Positions 17,050 to 25,996 of a stretch of 38,438 nucleotides of DNA are shown here, piece by piece. This DNA is from an uncultured Xanthobacter sp. (GTDB lineage: Bacteria > Pseudomonadota > Alphaproteobacteria > Rhizobiales > Xanthobacteraceae). Every line of letters begins with the position of its first letter. Position 1 is the stretch's first letter. The notes below the pieces were generated by a model that ran no database searches, was not told the DNA's origin, and was given only the letters and a program-made list of their open reading frames with translations. The DNA is taken from positions 1 through 38,438 of the forward strand of contig CALMSN010000227.1 of NCBI GenBank assembly GCA_937872325.1. The letters are read 5' to 3'. The position numbers were made by a program, and so were the translations under genes.

Positions 17050-18329
17050 GGCCTTGCTCCCTTCGTCCGGCAGACGGCTGGTTCCTGGTGCCGGCTCACC
17101 ATCGCAGCCTCCCGCACATGCTCGGGCCGGAAGCCGATTCCAACGAGACGGCCGGCGACCCGCGCCAGCACCGGCCAGCGCGCGATGAAGCGCATGAAGG
17201 CGGGCGGGCCCTCGCGCTCCGCCTTGCTTGCGTCGCGCTTGCGCCGATCACGCTGCATCATCAATTGCAGCTTCTGCGTCGCCCTGGTGGGGAAGGACCG
17301 CCGGGCTTCGACGGCGGCGAGGTGGCGGTCCATGAGCGTACCCTTGCGGAGCGGGGCGGACAGGATGTTGGCCGCCGCCACCGCGTCCTGGATCGCGAGG
17401 TTGACCCCGAAGCCGCCGATCGGCGACATGGCGTGCGCCGCGTCGCCGATGCAGATGAGGCCCGGCCGCCACCAGCGCTTCAGCCGGTCGATGCGCACGC
17501 TCAGGAGATGCACGTCATCCCACGAGCCGATTTCCTGCATGCGCTGCGGCGGCAGAGGCGAGACGGCGGCGACGGCGGTGCGGAAGGCGTCGAGCCCTGC
17601 GGCCTTCACATCGTCGAAGGTGCCCTTGCGCACCACGTAGCCGCATTGCCAATAGGTGCCGCTGTCCACCATGACAAAGCCCTGGCGCGGTCCGCCATGG
17701 CCCATGGTGTAAGGCGGATCATCGGGCCGGTGCGAGAGCTTCATCCACAGCACGTCGCGCGGGCTGCCGAAGCGCTCCACCTCAAGCCGCGCCTTTTCGC
17801 GCACCAGCGAGCTGCGGCCGTCCGCACCGACGGTCAGCGCCGCCCGGATCGTCAGCGTGCCATCCGCAGTGGCGGCGCGCACGCCGGCGATCCGGCCGCC
17901 ATCCTCGATCAGCTCCGTTGCCGCAGCCTGCAGGATCAGCCGGAAATTCGGGAAGCGCCCCGCTTCCCCTGCCACATAGTCGAGGAACTCCCATTGCGGC
18001 ATGAAGGCGATGAACCGGCACCGCGTCGGCAGATGGGAGAAATCGGCGATGGTGACGTCCTTGCCGCCGATCTCGGCATGAAGGCGCGGTGCTTCGGTGT
18101 GCGGCAACTGGAGCAGCCCGTCGAGCAGCTCCAGTTCGTGCATCACTTCGAGCGTCGAGGGGTGGATGGTGTCGCCGCGGAAATCACGCAGGAAGTCCTC
18201 GTGCTTCTCGACGACCGTCACGTCGACCCCGGCCCGGGCGAGCAGCAGGCCCAGCATCAGCCCGCCCGGCCCGGCGCCCACGATGACGCAGCCGGTTTCA
18301 AAATCGGCCGTTGGACAGGCGCCTTCCAT
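17046..18329 (-). CDS. FAD-dependent monooxygenase (UbiH/PHBH type)
   Basis: 427 residues; GGAGG six bases before ATG 18329 supports the start. VIVGAGPGGLMLGLLLARAG (16-35) binds the FAD ADP part, a FRGDTIHPSTLEVM motif follows, and ICIGDAAHAMSPIGGFGVN (about residue 300) is the GD motif. It belongs to the same broad class as the enzyme at 4400-5575 but is clearly divergent from it. It forms a two-gene operon with the ICMT-like protein. The pair sits between TBDR operons 3 and 4 with its own AT-rich promoter region, so its link to iron uptake rests on location only. Confidence 0.82.
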   Translation of the reverse strand: MEGACPTADFETGCVIVGAGPGGLMLGLLLARAGVDVTVVEKHEDFLRDFRGDTIHPSTLEVMHELELLDGLLQLPHTEAPRLHAEIGGKDVTIADFSHLPTRCRFIAFMPQWEFLDYVAGEAGRFPNFRLILQAAATELIEDGGRIAGVRAATADGTLTIRAALTVGADGRSSLVREKARLEVERFGSPRDVLWMKLSHRPDDPPYTMGHGGPRQGFVMVDSGTYWQCGYVVRKGTFDDVKAAGLDAFRTAVAAVSPLPPQRMQEIGSWDDVHLLSVRIDRLKRWWRPGLICIGDAAHAMSPIGGFGVNLAIQDAVAAANILSAPLRKGTLMDRHLAAVEARRSFPTRATQKLQLMMQRDRRKRDASKAEREGPPAFMRFIARWPVLARVAGRLVGIGFRPEHVREAAMVSRHQEPAVCRTKGARP

Positions 18330-18855
18330 GAAACACCTCCAGATCGGCGACGTCCGACATTGCAGAGACTTGCTCGGGAGCCGAACTGAATAAGTTAATA
18401 GACATAATTTTCGGCAGAAATTTGCGATACATCAACTGTTTATTCATCTAATTTGTACTTATTACAAATATATAATGAAAAATGCCCAACTTAATTGCAC
18501 TCCGGTATTGATCCCATCTTAGCAAAAATTGATGGTGAATTCGCTCCCGATGCTGCGGCTATCTGTTCAGCTACGCCGCGCGGTTGCATGCTGGCCGCTT
18601 TCCTTCGTCGTGCTACGGAAACGCGTCGAGGCGGCGCTCATCGTCGGCATCCGCGTCGCCGGGGCGCTGGCATTGTTCGCGGGCGCCGGGCTTGAAATGG
18701 GCAGCGCCGAATTTCCCTGGAGGCAGAAGGAGTTGCTCGAAGCCGTCACCGGCTTCACCTTGCCCTCCTGGTCTGTCGCAAAAATCGCAGCGACGCGTTC
18801 AGGCGGAGCCTGGATCAGCGGCGCTCTTGGATCGGCTGCGCTGCCGCTCCGCACC
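18330..18855. other. Intergenic region: AT-rich promoter zone plus unidentified coding-like stretch
   Basis: Bases 18380-18500 are strikingly AT-rich for this window and contain a perfect inverted repeat at 18451-18469. They probably hold the promoter of the leftward monooxygenase operon. Bases 18529-18830 show coding-like base composition: a plus-strand frame reads RKRVEAALIVGIRVAGALAL and EFPWRQKELLEAVTGFTLP, but it has no ribosome-binding site and runs into the ABC gene antisense. I do not recognise it. It may be a remnant. Confidence 0.4.
18451..18469. promoter_or_regulatory. Perfect 19-bp inverted repeat upstream of monooxygenase operon
   Basis: ATTTGTA, five bases, then TACAAAT: seven-base arms with perfect symmetry, 122-140 bp upstream of the start at 18329, within an AT-rich segment. 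A repressor or activator site is likely. No regulator gene is adjacent to this operon. Confidence 0.4.
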
Positions 18856-20652
18856 TCAGGCCGGCTGCCAGCGCTTTGCCCGTTCCTGCGCCTCCCACAT
18901 GGCGCGGTAGCGACCTTTCGTTGCCATCAGCTGGGCATGGGTTCCGCTCTGCGCGAGGCATCCCGCCTCGATGACGAGAATGCGGTCTGCGCCGACGATC
19001 GTGGACAGCCGATGGGCGATCACGATCACCGTCCGCTCCCGCACCAGGGCGTCGATGGCGCGCTGCAGCGCGAGCTGGTTTTCGGCATCGAGGGCCGCCG
19101 TCGGCTCGTCGAGAATCACGATCGGGGCGTCCTTCAACAGCGCCCGCGCTATGGACAGGCGCTGGCGTTCGCCGCCGGACAACCGGCCGCCATAGTCGCC
19201 AAGCCGTGTCTGCCAGCCCTGCGGCAGGCGGGCGATGAAATCGAGGCATTGCGCGGCGCGCGCTGCGGCCTCCACCTCCGCCTCGCTCGCTTGCGGCCGG
19301 CCGAAGCGGATGTTGGCGGCGATGGTGTCGTCGAACAGATGAACCTCCTGGAACACCGTCGAGACGAGGCCGTTCAGCGCCTCCGGCGGAATCTGGCGCA
19401 GGTCCACCCCGCCGATGGTGATGGTGCCGCGCTGCGGATCCGCATGGCGCATCAGGAGCCGCGCGAGCGTGCTCTTGCCCGATCCTGACGGCCCGACCAG
19501 AGCCGTCAGGCTGCGCGCCGGCAGATCGGCGCTGAAGTCGCGGATGGCGGGCGCCTGCGCCTGCGCATAGCGGAAGGTGACGTCGGTGAAGCGGATGTCG
19601 AAGGCCATGGGCCGGAGCGCGGGCGTGCGCTGCGGCAACGGCGGCTCGGCCAGGAAGGCGTCGATGCGCTCGAGCCCCGCTTCCATCAGCTCGATCATGA
19701 TCGTGTAGGAGACGAAGGTGGCGAGCGGATCCGCGAAGCGCGCCGCCATGACCATCACCGCCGCCACCAGCGCCGGCTCCAGCGTGCCGCTCACGACCCA
19801 CACCAGCCCTACCGCGGCGGTGGCGAAGAGGCCCAGCTCGACCACGCTGGCGATGACGACGTTCGGCCGCGCCCCTTCGCGGTGATTGGCGACCTGAAGG
19901 CGCTCCAGGCCCGCGAGGCTCTTCTTGAGAGCGACCGCCTTCTCGCCCGCGCAGCGCGACGACCGCAGCACCGGCAGGCCCTGCACATATTCCACGATGT
20001 CGGCATTGAGCTGGCGATGGGCCAGCGCCAGAGCCCGCATGTCGCGAGCGAAGGCCGGCCGGCGCCAGCGGTAAAGCGGCAGGACGGCCGGGAACAGGCA
20101 GAGCAGCAGCGCGCCAAGGCGCCAATCATAGGCGAAGGTGACGCCCGCCGTCACCAGCGGCGTGACGAGGGCGACGACGATGAGATTCGCCACGGTGAGC
20201 ACGTGATTGAGATGCTCGTCCACGTTGCCGAGCACCGTGGCGTGGACCTCCCCGGCGCGCTGGTCGCGCAGGCGCTCCAGCGGGATGCGGCGCAATTGCG
20301 TGCCGAGCCGCTCGCGCAGCAGGTGGCTCGCCATGGCCATGTGGCCATCATAGTCGAAGCCCTGCGCCCACCAGCGCAGGACCGTCGCCCCCACCGCAAG
20401 CACGACCATGGCGGCGAGCCACCAGATGGTCGCGGCGCGATCCGGCACGGAGAGGAGATTGCTGAACAACGGGAGCAGGCAGGCAAGCGCAAGCCCTTGC
20501 AGCACGGCCGCGCCGAGGAGGCCGAGGAGGCTCGCGCGCAGCCGGGAGGCCAGAGGGCCGGTGCTGCCCATCAGGCGCCGATAGCTCTCCCGCCAGGACC
20601 GCATCCGCGCGGCCGGCGCTCCCGCCGCGGCGGCCGGATCAAGCTGTGTCAC
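18856..20652 (-). CDS. YbtQ/IrtB-like ABC half-transporter, siderophore importer subunit
   Basis: 598 residues: an N-terminal six-helix exporter-fold membrane domain (about 35-320) and a C-terminal ATPase domain with Walker A GPSGSGKST (about 385), signature LSGGERQR (about 490), Walker B IVILDEPTAALD and H-loop IAHRLS. Segments such as LQGLALACLLPLF, GEVHATVLGNVDEHLNHV, NADIVEYVQGLPVLRS and AAQCLDFIARLPQGW match YbtQ of yersiniabactin uptake as I know it. Although built like exporters, YbtPQ and IrtAB import ferric siderophores. GTG start with a GTGA overlap to the preceding gene, so it is translationally coupled. It is the last gene of module 4 and would heterodimerise with the YbtP-like subunit. 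Confidence 0.88.
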   Translation of the reverse strand: MTQLDPAAAAGAPAARMRSWRESYRRLMGSTGPLASRLRASLLGLLGAAVLQGLALACLLPLFSNLLSVPDRAATIWWLAAMVVLAVGATVLRWWAQGFDYDGHMAMASHLLRERLGTQLRRIPLERLRDQRAGEVHATVLGNVDEHLNHVLTVANLIVVALVTPLVTAGVTFAYDWRLGALLLCLFPAVLPLYRWRRPAFARDMRALALAHRQLNADIVEYVQGLPVLRSSRCAGEKAVALKKSLAGLERLQVANHREGARPNVVIASVVELGLFATAAVGLVWVVSGTLEPALVAAVMVMAARFADPLATFVSYTIMIELMEAGLERIDAFLAEPPLPQRTPALRPMAFDIRFTDVTFRYAQAQAPAIRDFSADLPARSLTALVGPSGSGKSTLARLLMRHADPQRGTITIGGVDLRQIPPEALNGLVSTVFQEVHLFDDTIAANIRFGRPQASEAEVEAAARAAQCLDFIARLPQGWQTRLGDYGGRLSGGERQRLSIARALLKDAPIVILDEPTAALDAENQLALQRAIDALVRERTVIVIAHRLSTIVGADRILVIEAGCLAQSGTHAQLMATKGRYRAMWEAQERAKRWQPA

Positions 20653-22462
20653 GAGGTGACCTCTGCGTTACGGGAGGTGTTCAGCGTCCAGCCAGCGGCT
20701 TGCTCATGGTCGGCCCAGAGCCGCGCATAGAGGCCGCCGCGGGCGATCAGGGCGGCATGGTCCCCGTGCTCGACGAGCAGGCCGTGGTCGAGGACCAGGA
20801 TCTGGTTGGCATCGCGAACGGTGGCGAGGCGGTGCGCCACCACGATGACGGTCCGCTCCCGCATCAGCGCCGAGAGGGCGGCGACAAGCGCGACTTCGCT
20901 CTCCGGGTCCGCGAACGCCGTCGCCTCGTCGAGCACCAGGATCGGCCTGTCCTCCAGGATGGCGCGGGCGATGGTGATGCGCTGGCGCTGCCCCCCCGAC
21001 AGGAAGGCGCCGCGCTCCCCGACGCGGGTGTCGTAGCCCTCGGGCAGCTCCATGATGAAGTCATGGGCCTGGGCGGCCCGCGCGGCGGCGATCACCGCTG
21101 CCTCAGGCGCCTCTGGGCAGCCGAGGCGAATGTTGTCGGCGATGCTGCCGGCGAACAGGAACGTGTCCTGGAAGACGAAGGACAGGTGCGCCATCAAGGC
21201 GTCCGGGTGCATCCCCCGCACGTCCACCCCGCCCACGCGCACATGCCCGGCGGTGACATCCCAGAAGCGCGGGATGAGGCGTACCACCGTGCTCTTGCCC
21301 GCGCCCGAGGGGCCCACCAGGGCCGTGACGGTGCCGGGGCGCGCAGCGAAGGTCACGTCGCAAAGAGCTTCGGCATCGTCCGCGCCATAGCGGAAATGCA
21401 CGTGCTCGAAGGCGATGCTCGCATCCACCGGAGCGGGCTCCGGCCGCGCATCGACCGTCTGCTCCGGCAGATCCAGCACTTCAACGATCCGGGAGATGCT
21501 CTGCTTCGCCTTCTCGATCATGTGGTTCAGCAACATCAGCGGCATCATCGCCTCGGCCATGCCGGTGCCAAGCAGCAGGGCGGCGAGCCAGGTGGAAAAG
21601 TCGAGGTGGCCTCGCCAGAACAGGATGGCGCCGACCCCGAGCAGCACCACCAGGGTGGGCAGAGGGTTCAGGACCGCCAGCGAGAACCGTGCCGTGAAGC
21701 TCGCCTCGCGGTACCAGCGCGTGAGCATGTCGCGATAGGCTTCGAGGGCCTGCTGGTAGCGCCCGAAGGTCGTGTGTCCGGAATCGAAGGTCCGAACCAC
21801 CGGCATCGCCTGCACGTATTCGACCACCGCGGCACTCACGCGCTCGCGCGCCGCATTGTAGCGGCGCGTCATGTCCGCATGGTCGCGCATGGCGAAAGCG
21901 AGGATGACGAGGCCCAGCAGCAGCACCGCACCGGCCGTCAGCGCCAGGCGCCAGTCCAGCCAGGCCAGGGCGCAGAAGGTGACGACCGGCATGGCGTAGG
22001 CGCGCGCATAGAGCGGGGTGCTATCGGCGACGAAGACGTGCAGTTCCTTGACGTCGTCGTGCATCACCTTGGTGAGCGCGCCCTTTCGATGCGCCCGAGG
22101 GACACGCGCCCCAAGTGCCGGGCGAGGCGCGTGCGCAGGATCCGCTCCAGCCGGAAGGCGGCATAATGGGACTGATCGAACGAGGCGAGGCGCAGCACGT
22201 AGGCGCCGATGGTCGCGGCCAGTGCGCCGGCCAAGGGGAGCCAGGGCCAGGACGAAGGCTCGGCCAGCACGGCGTGGACCGCCACGGCCGCGAGCCCGAG
22301 CGCGCCAAGGCCGGCAATGCCGCCCAGCACCGAGAGCGCGATGGCGAAGGCGATCTGCCCCTTAACCGGCGCCATGATGGCCCACGGACTCGACGGGCGC
22401 GGACGGTGCATCGCACCCGGCACCATGGGAACCGTGCGGTCGATCTTCGGGGCTGATGTCAC
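20649..22462 (-). pseudogene. YbtP/IrtA-like ABC half-transporter, interrupted by a one-base frameshift
   Basis: Two reading frames together encode a full partner for the YbtQ-like protein. The first (GTG at 22462, GTGA overlap with the MFS stop) covers transmembrane helices 1-2 up to HLGRVSLGRIER, then hits a stop at 22064. The second continues from about 22083 as GALTKVMHDDVKELHVFVAD through the rest of the membrane domain and the ATPase (GPSGAGKST, LSGGQRQR, LVLDEATAFADPE, VAHRLA). The span is 1814 bases, exactly one short of a multiple of three. Restoring one G in the GGG run at 22081-22083 (C on the plus strand) joins the frames into about 604 residues. The DEATAFADPE variant of Walker B is typical of YbtP/IrtA. 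This could be a true mutation, a phase-variable tract or a sequencing error; downstream genes could still be expressed by coupling from the second fragment. Confidence 0.8.
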
Positions 22463-23676
22463 GGCCTGGTCTCCGCCGTCGACGTCGGTCCGGGCCGGGG
22501 CGGTTCGTAGCTAAGCGAGAGCAGCGTCGCGGCTGCGGCGGCGAGGGCCGCGAGCGCAATCACGCCCGGGTAGCCGAGGGGCGCGGCGAGAGCGGCGGCG
22601 GCCGTCATGGTCGCCATCGCTGCGAACTGGTTCACGCTGTACTGAACCGCGTAGTCCGTCGCGGGAGTGTCGTGCGCCGCCTGGTCCATCATCAGCGTCG
22701 CGAGCACAGTCGCGGCCGGATTGTAGCCCAGGAAGAAGAGCACGACGCCAATGCCGGCTACCGCTGCGGGGACCCCGTCCAGCAGCGCGAGCGCGACTGC
22801 GAGCACGCCGACGACCTGCGCCACGGCCGTGCCGACGAGCGCCGCGCGGCGGCTTAAGCGCCCCATCAGCCAGCCCGTTCCCAAGGCTGCAGCGAGACCC
22901 ACCAGGGACCCTGCCACATTGACCACGAGGCCGATGGCATCGAGGTCCCAGCCCCGATCGACGAGCGCGGGGATGATGACGGCGTAGGCCATGCCGCTGC
23001 CGACCGGGAACAGCAGCAGCAGGAGCAGCCAGCGGCCCCGGCCCGCAAATCGCCAGAACAGGACGAGGCGGCCGAGCAGCATACGGGTGCCGGGCGTGCG
23101 CCCGGCCCAGCGGGGCTCGCGGAATCCTGCGAGCTGCACCAGCGACACGGCGGTGCCGGCGGCGGGCACCGTCAGGCAGCCGCCCCAGCCGATGTGCGGG
23201 TGGGCCATCAGGATCACGCCGCCGCCGATGAGGTTGCCGACGAGGCCGCCGGATATCTGGAGCCCGTTGCCCAGGCCCCGTTCCGAAGGGCTGAGCAGGC
23301 GGCAGGACAGGCCGTCGACCGCGATGTCCTGGGTCGCCGAGACCAGGGCCACGCCGACACAGAGAGCGTAGAGAAGGGCGAAATCGTCGATCACGTCGAG
23401 GCTGCCGATCAGCAGCAGGAGCACCACCAGACCGCTCTGGGTCACCAGCAGCCAGCCGCGATAGTGGCCGAGCCGGCCCATGCCGATGCGGTCGATCCAG
23501 GGCGCCCACAGCACCTTCAGCGGCCAGACGAGCCCCAGCATGTAGACGAGGCTGACGGTCTCCAGCCCGGCGCCGCGCTGGCGCAGAATGGCCACCAGCG
23601 CCACCACGAAGAAGCCGAGGCCCAGATACTGCGTCGTGTAGAGGCTGGCGAGCAGCAGCCACGCCTGGCGCGACAT
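22459..23676 (-). CDS. YbtX/RhtX/FptX-like MFS siderophore importer (module 4)
   Basis: 405 residues from ATG 23676, which has GGGAG eight bases upstream. An in-frame GTG at 23727 would add 17 residues but lacks a good site. The motif GLVWPLKVLWAPWIDR places it with the two RhtX/FptX-like importers of modules 1 and 2, and ATQDIAVDGLSCRLL with the DxxVDG motif is also family-typical. Having both this MFS and an ABC pair in one operon mirrors ybtX with ybtPQ and pyochelin loci with fptX and pchHI, where the MFS moves the ferric chelate and the ABC pair gives a second route. Confidence 0.83.
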   Translation of the reverse strand: MSRQAWLLLASLYTTQYLGLGFFVVALVAILRQRGAGLETVSLVYMLGLVWPLKVLWAPWIDRIGMGRLGHYRGWLLVTQSGLVVLLLLIGSLDVIDDFALLYALCVGVALVSATQDIAVDGLSCRLLSPSERGLGNGLQISGGLVGNLIGGGVILMAHPHIGWGGCLTVPAAGTAVSLVQLAGFREPRWAGRTPGTRMLLGRLVLFWRFAGRGRWLLLLLLFPVGSGMAYAVIIPALVDRGWDLDAIGLVVNVAGSLVGLAAALGTGWLMGRLSRRAALVGTAVAQVVGVLAVALALLDGVPAAVAGIGVVLFFLGYNPAATVLATLMMDQAAHDTPATDYAVQYSVNQFAAMATMTAAAALAAPLGYPGVIALAALAAAAATLLSLSYEPPRPGPTSTAETRP

Positions 23677-23730
23677 CAGCGTCGCTCCCTGCGCCCTCGC
23701 ATCGACGCTCGCGGCTTGCGCATCCACGGC

Positions 23731-25884
23731 TCAGAACCGGTGCGTGACGCCGGCCACGAAGGTGCGGCCGCGCGCCATGCCGCCGTAGGAGATGCCGAAG
23801 GCGGGGGCGTAGTAGCCGTAGAGGTCGTACATGTCATCGAGCAGATTGTCGGCGCGGACGTACGCTTCCGTCTGGTCCTGCGCGATGCCGAGGCGCATGT
23901 CGAGCTTGTGGTAGCCGGCGAGATCGAGGCTGTTCTGGGGATTTGCGGGGCGCGCGCCGACGAAGCTGTAGCTTGCCAGGCCCTTCAGGATCGGGCGCGA
24001 AAGCCAGAGGAAAGCCGGCAGTTGGGTCTCGTAGCTCGCCATCGCCAGGAGGCTCCAGGGCGCGACGTCCGGCACGGCATTGCCGGCGAGGATGTTGCCG
24101 TCCCCGACGCCGAAGACGCTGGAGGTGATGGTCGCGTCCACGTAGCTGACGCCCACGGAAAGCTCGAAGCCGTTGCCGGGGCGCCAGCGGCCGTTGAGCT
24201 CGAAACCCTGGCTTCGGGTGTCGGCATTGACGGCGCTCACCACATAGGTCTGGGAATCGTAGGACAGGAGATGATTGTCGCAGACCCAGTTCACATAGGC
24301 TGCGCCGGTGAGGGCGAAGCGCTTGTCCTCGGTCTCGCTCGAGAAGCCGATCTCGATCATGTCGTTGACGGCGCCCTTGAAGGGCTCTCCGTCGGCGACC
24401 TGGGTCGAATAGATGTTGAAGCCGCCGGGCGCGAAGCCGCGGGCATATTTCGCGTGGAGCTCGATGGCCGGGGTGATGGCGTAGGAGAGCATCACGCGCC
24501 CCGTGGTGGCGGCTTCGCTCAGCGCGCGCGAATCGAAACTGGCAAGGCCGCCGGTCCAGAAGCTCGCATCGTAGCTTGTGGTGTTCCAGTTCTGGCGCAC
24601 CCCCAAGGTGAGCTTCAGCGCGGATGTGAGGGGATAGGTCACGTCGGCGTAGAGGGCGTAGGTGTCCGTCGTGAAATCGCGGAACTTCGGGTTGGCGGCG
24701 CCATAGGTATTGAGCGGGGTATCGTAGGAGGCATCCGAATGCTGGAAGAATGCGCCCGCCACCCATGCGGCGGCCGCGGCCGCCGGTGAGGAAATCCGCA
24801 GGTCCTGGGTGAAAACGCCTTCCGCGGCCTGGTCCTGTACCCAGTATTCGGACGGATAGCCGTATTGCGCGCGCATGATGGTGCGGTCGTAGGCCGCGAT
24901 GTCGGTGTTGCTCGCGCGCACATAGGAACTGATGGAGGTGATGCGGCCCAGGTCCAGGTCGTGATTGATCTGGAGCGCATAGCGGTCGAATGTCTTGCCC
25001 ACGTCGTCATAGAGGCCGGGCGTGAGGTTGACGCTGGGATTGCGGCCGTATGGCATCAGGACGATGAGATTTGGCCATTGGTCGACCGCCTCATGTTCCA
25101 CGGTGACCAGCGCCGAGGTCCCGGTTCCCGCGTCCCACAAAAGGTGGCCGCGAAAGGCGAGATCGCTTGGATTTGCCAGCGGCTCGCCGTCGGCGGCATT
25201 GGTCACCCAGTGGTCGGACCGGGAGTAGCGCACCGCGAGCCGGCCGCTCAGGGCATCGGTCAGAGGACCGCCGACGGCCGCTTCCAGCAAGGCCTGCCCC
25301 TGCTGGCCGTACTCCACCCGGCCATAACCCTCGAGGGTACGGGTCGGCCGCCTGGTGGTGATGTCGATGGCGCCGGCGATGCCCGAAGGGCCCGATGTGG
25401 TGCCTTGCGGACCCTTGAGGATCTCCATCCGGTCCACGTCCAGCGTGCCGAGCGACATGTGGCGCGCGTTGACGGGGGCGCCGTCGATGATCATCGGCAC
25501 GGCGCTGTCGCTGAGATTCATCGGGTACATGGACCCGACGCCGCGGATGTAGATGGTGGAGAGGTTCGTGCCGCCGGACGAGTTGACGTTCACGCCGGGC
25601 GTCATCCGCAGCACCTGCTCGATATTGTCGAGGCCGAGATCCTCGATTTCCGCCCCGGTGAAGACGGTCGCCGTGTACTGGTCGGCGCCTACCCCTTCGA
25701 TCATGACGGGATCGAGACGGATATCCCCTTCCGCGGCCTGGGCGCGGTCCGGCTTCGCGCGCTCCGTCGATCCGGACTGCTGGGCGTGCACCATCGGGGC
25801 ACCGACGAGCGACATCGCTGCGGCAAGCGTCAGTGAACGCAGGCTGGTGCGGTTGAAGAGGTCGCGAGGGTGCTGGCGTCGCAT
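23731..25884 (-). CDS. TonB-dependent siderophore receptor TBDR-4
   Basis: 717 residues. Signal peptide about 1-34 (VHA-Q). The putative TonB-box region is IRLDPVMIEGVGAD, less canonical than in the other receptors. Plug motifs are IEQVLRMTPGVNVNSSGG, YIRGVGSMYP and DRMEILKGPQGTTSGPSGIAG, and the barrel ends in Phe (VTHRF). A single Cys occurs in an otherwise Cys-free barrel (NWVCDNHL). GGAAAG precedes the ATG by six bases. First gene of the MFS-ABC-ABC operon and divergent from an AraC gene, so the ligand is probably that of the YbtPQ-like importer. Confidence 0.9.
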   Translation of the reverse strand: MRRQHPRDLFNRTSLRSLTLAAAMSLVGAPMVHAQQSGSTERAKPDRAQAAEGDIRLDPVMIEGVGADQYTATVFTGAEIEDLGLDNIEQVLRMTPGVNVNSSGGTNLSTIYIRGVGSMYPMNLSDSAVPMIIDGAPVNARHMSLGTLDVDRMEILKGPQGTTSGPSGIAGAIDITTRRPTRTLEGYGRVEYGQQGQALLEAAVGGPLTDALSGRLAVRYSRSDHWVTNAADGEPLANPSDLAFRGHLLWDAGTGTSALVTVEHEAVDQWPNLIVLMPYGRNPSVNLTPGLYDDVGKTFDRYALQINHDLDLGRITSISSYVRASNTDIAAYDRTIMRAQYGYPSEYWVQDQAAEGVFTQDLRISSPAAAAAAWVAGAFFQHSDASYDTPLNTYGAANPKFRDFTTDTYALYADVTYPLTSALKLTLGVRQNWNTTSYDASFWTGGLASFDSRALSEAATTGRVMLSYAITPAIELHAKYARGFAPGGFNIYSTQVADGEPFKGAVNDMIEIGFSSETEDKRFALTGAAYVNWVCDNHLLSYDSQTYVVSAVNADTRSQGFELNGRWRPGNGFELSVGVSYVDATITSSVFGVGDGNILAGNAVPDVAPWSLLAMASYETQLPAFLWLSRPILKGLASYSFVGARPANPQNSLDLAGYHKLDMRLGIAQDQTEAYVRADNLLDDMYDLYGYYAPAFGISYGGMARGRTFVAGVTHRF

Positions 25885-25944
25885 CAGAAGCTTTCCGGTC
25901 GAACCTGATGCGTCGAAATGCTAAGGAAATAGGCCGTCTAGTCT

Positions 25945-25979
25945 CCCCGGATCGGATCAAAGAATACCCGAGTCCGATC
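25945..25979. promoter_or_regulatory. Direct and inverted repeats between TBDR-4 and its AraC gene
   Basis: CCCGGATC at 25946 and CCCGAGTC at 25967 are 21 bp apart. Ten of fourteen bases match over the longer units starting at 25945 and 25966. The first octamer is identical to one upstream of TBDR-1. The same segment also has an inverted repeat, GATCGGA (25950-25956) with TCCGATC (25973-25979). It lies in the 112-bp divergent region and could control both directions. Confidence 0.45.
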
Positions 25980-25996
25980 ACTTAGGTCTTTTGCCC

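Noticed and set aside
18856-22462. Multidrug exporter annotation for the ABC pair
   Set aside because: The exporter fold is shared, but sequence details (DEATAFADPE, GEVHATVLGNVDEHL) and neighbours (TBDR, MFS importer, AraC) fit YbtPQ/IrtAB importers better.
23194-24789. 531-codon plus-strand frame across the MFS/TBDR-4 boundary
   Set aside because: Antisense to two well-defined genes; no start site and no motif.
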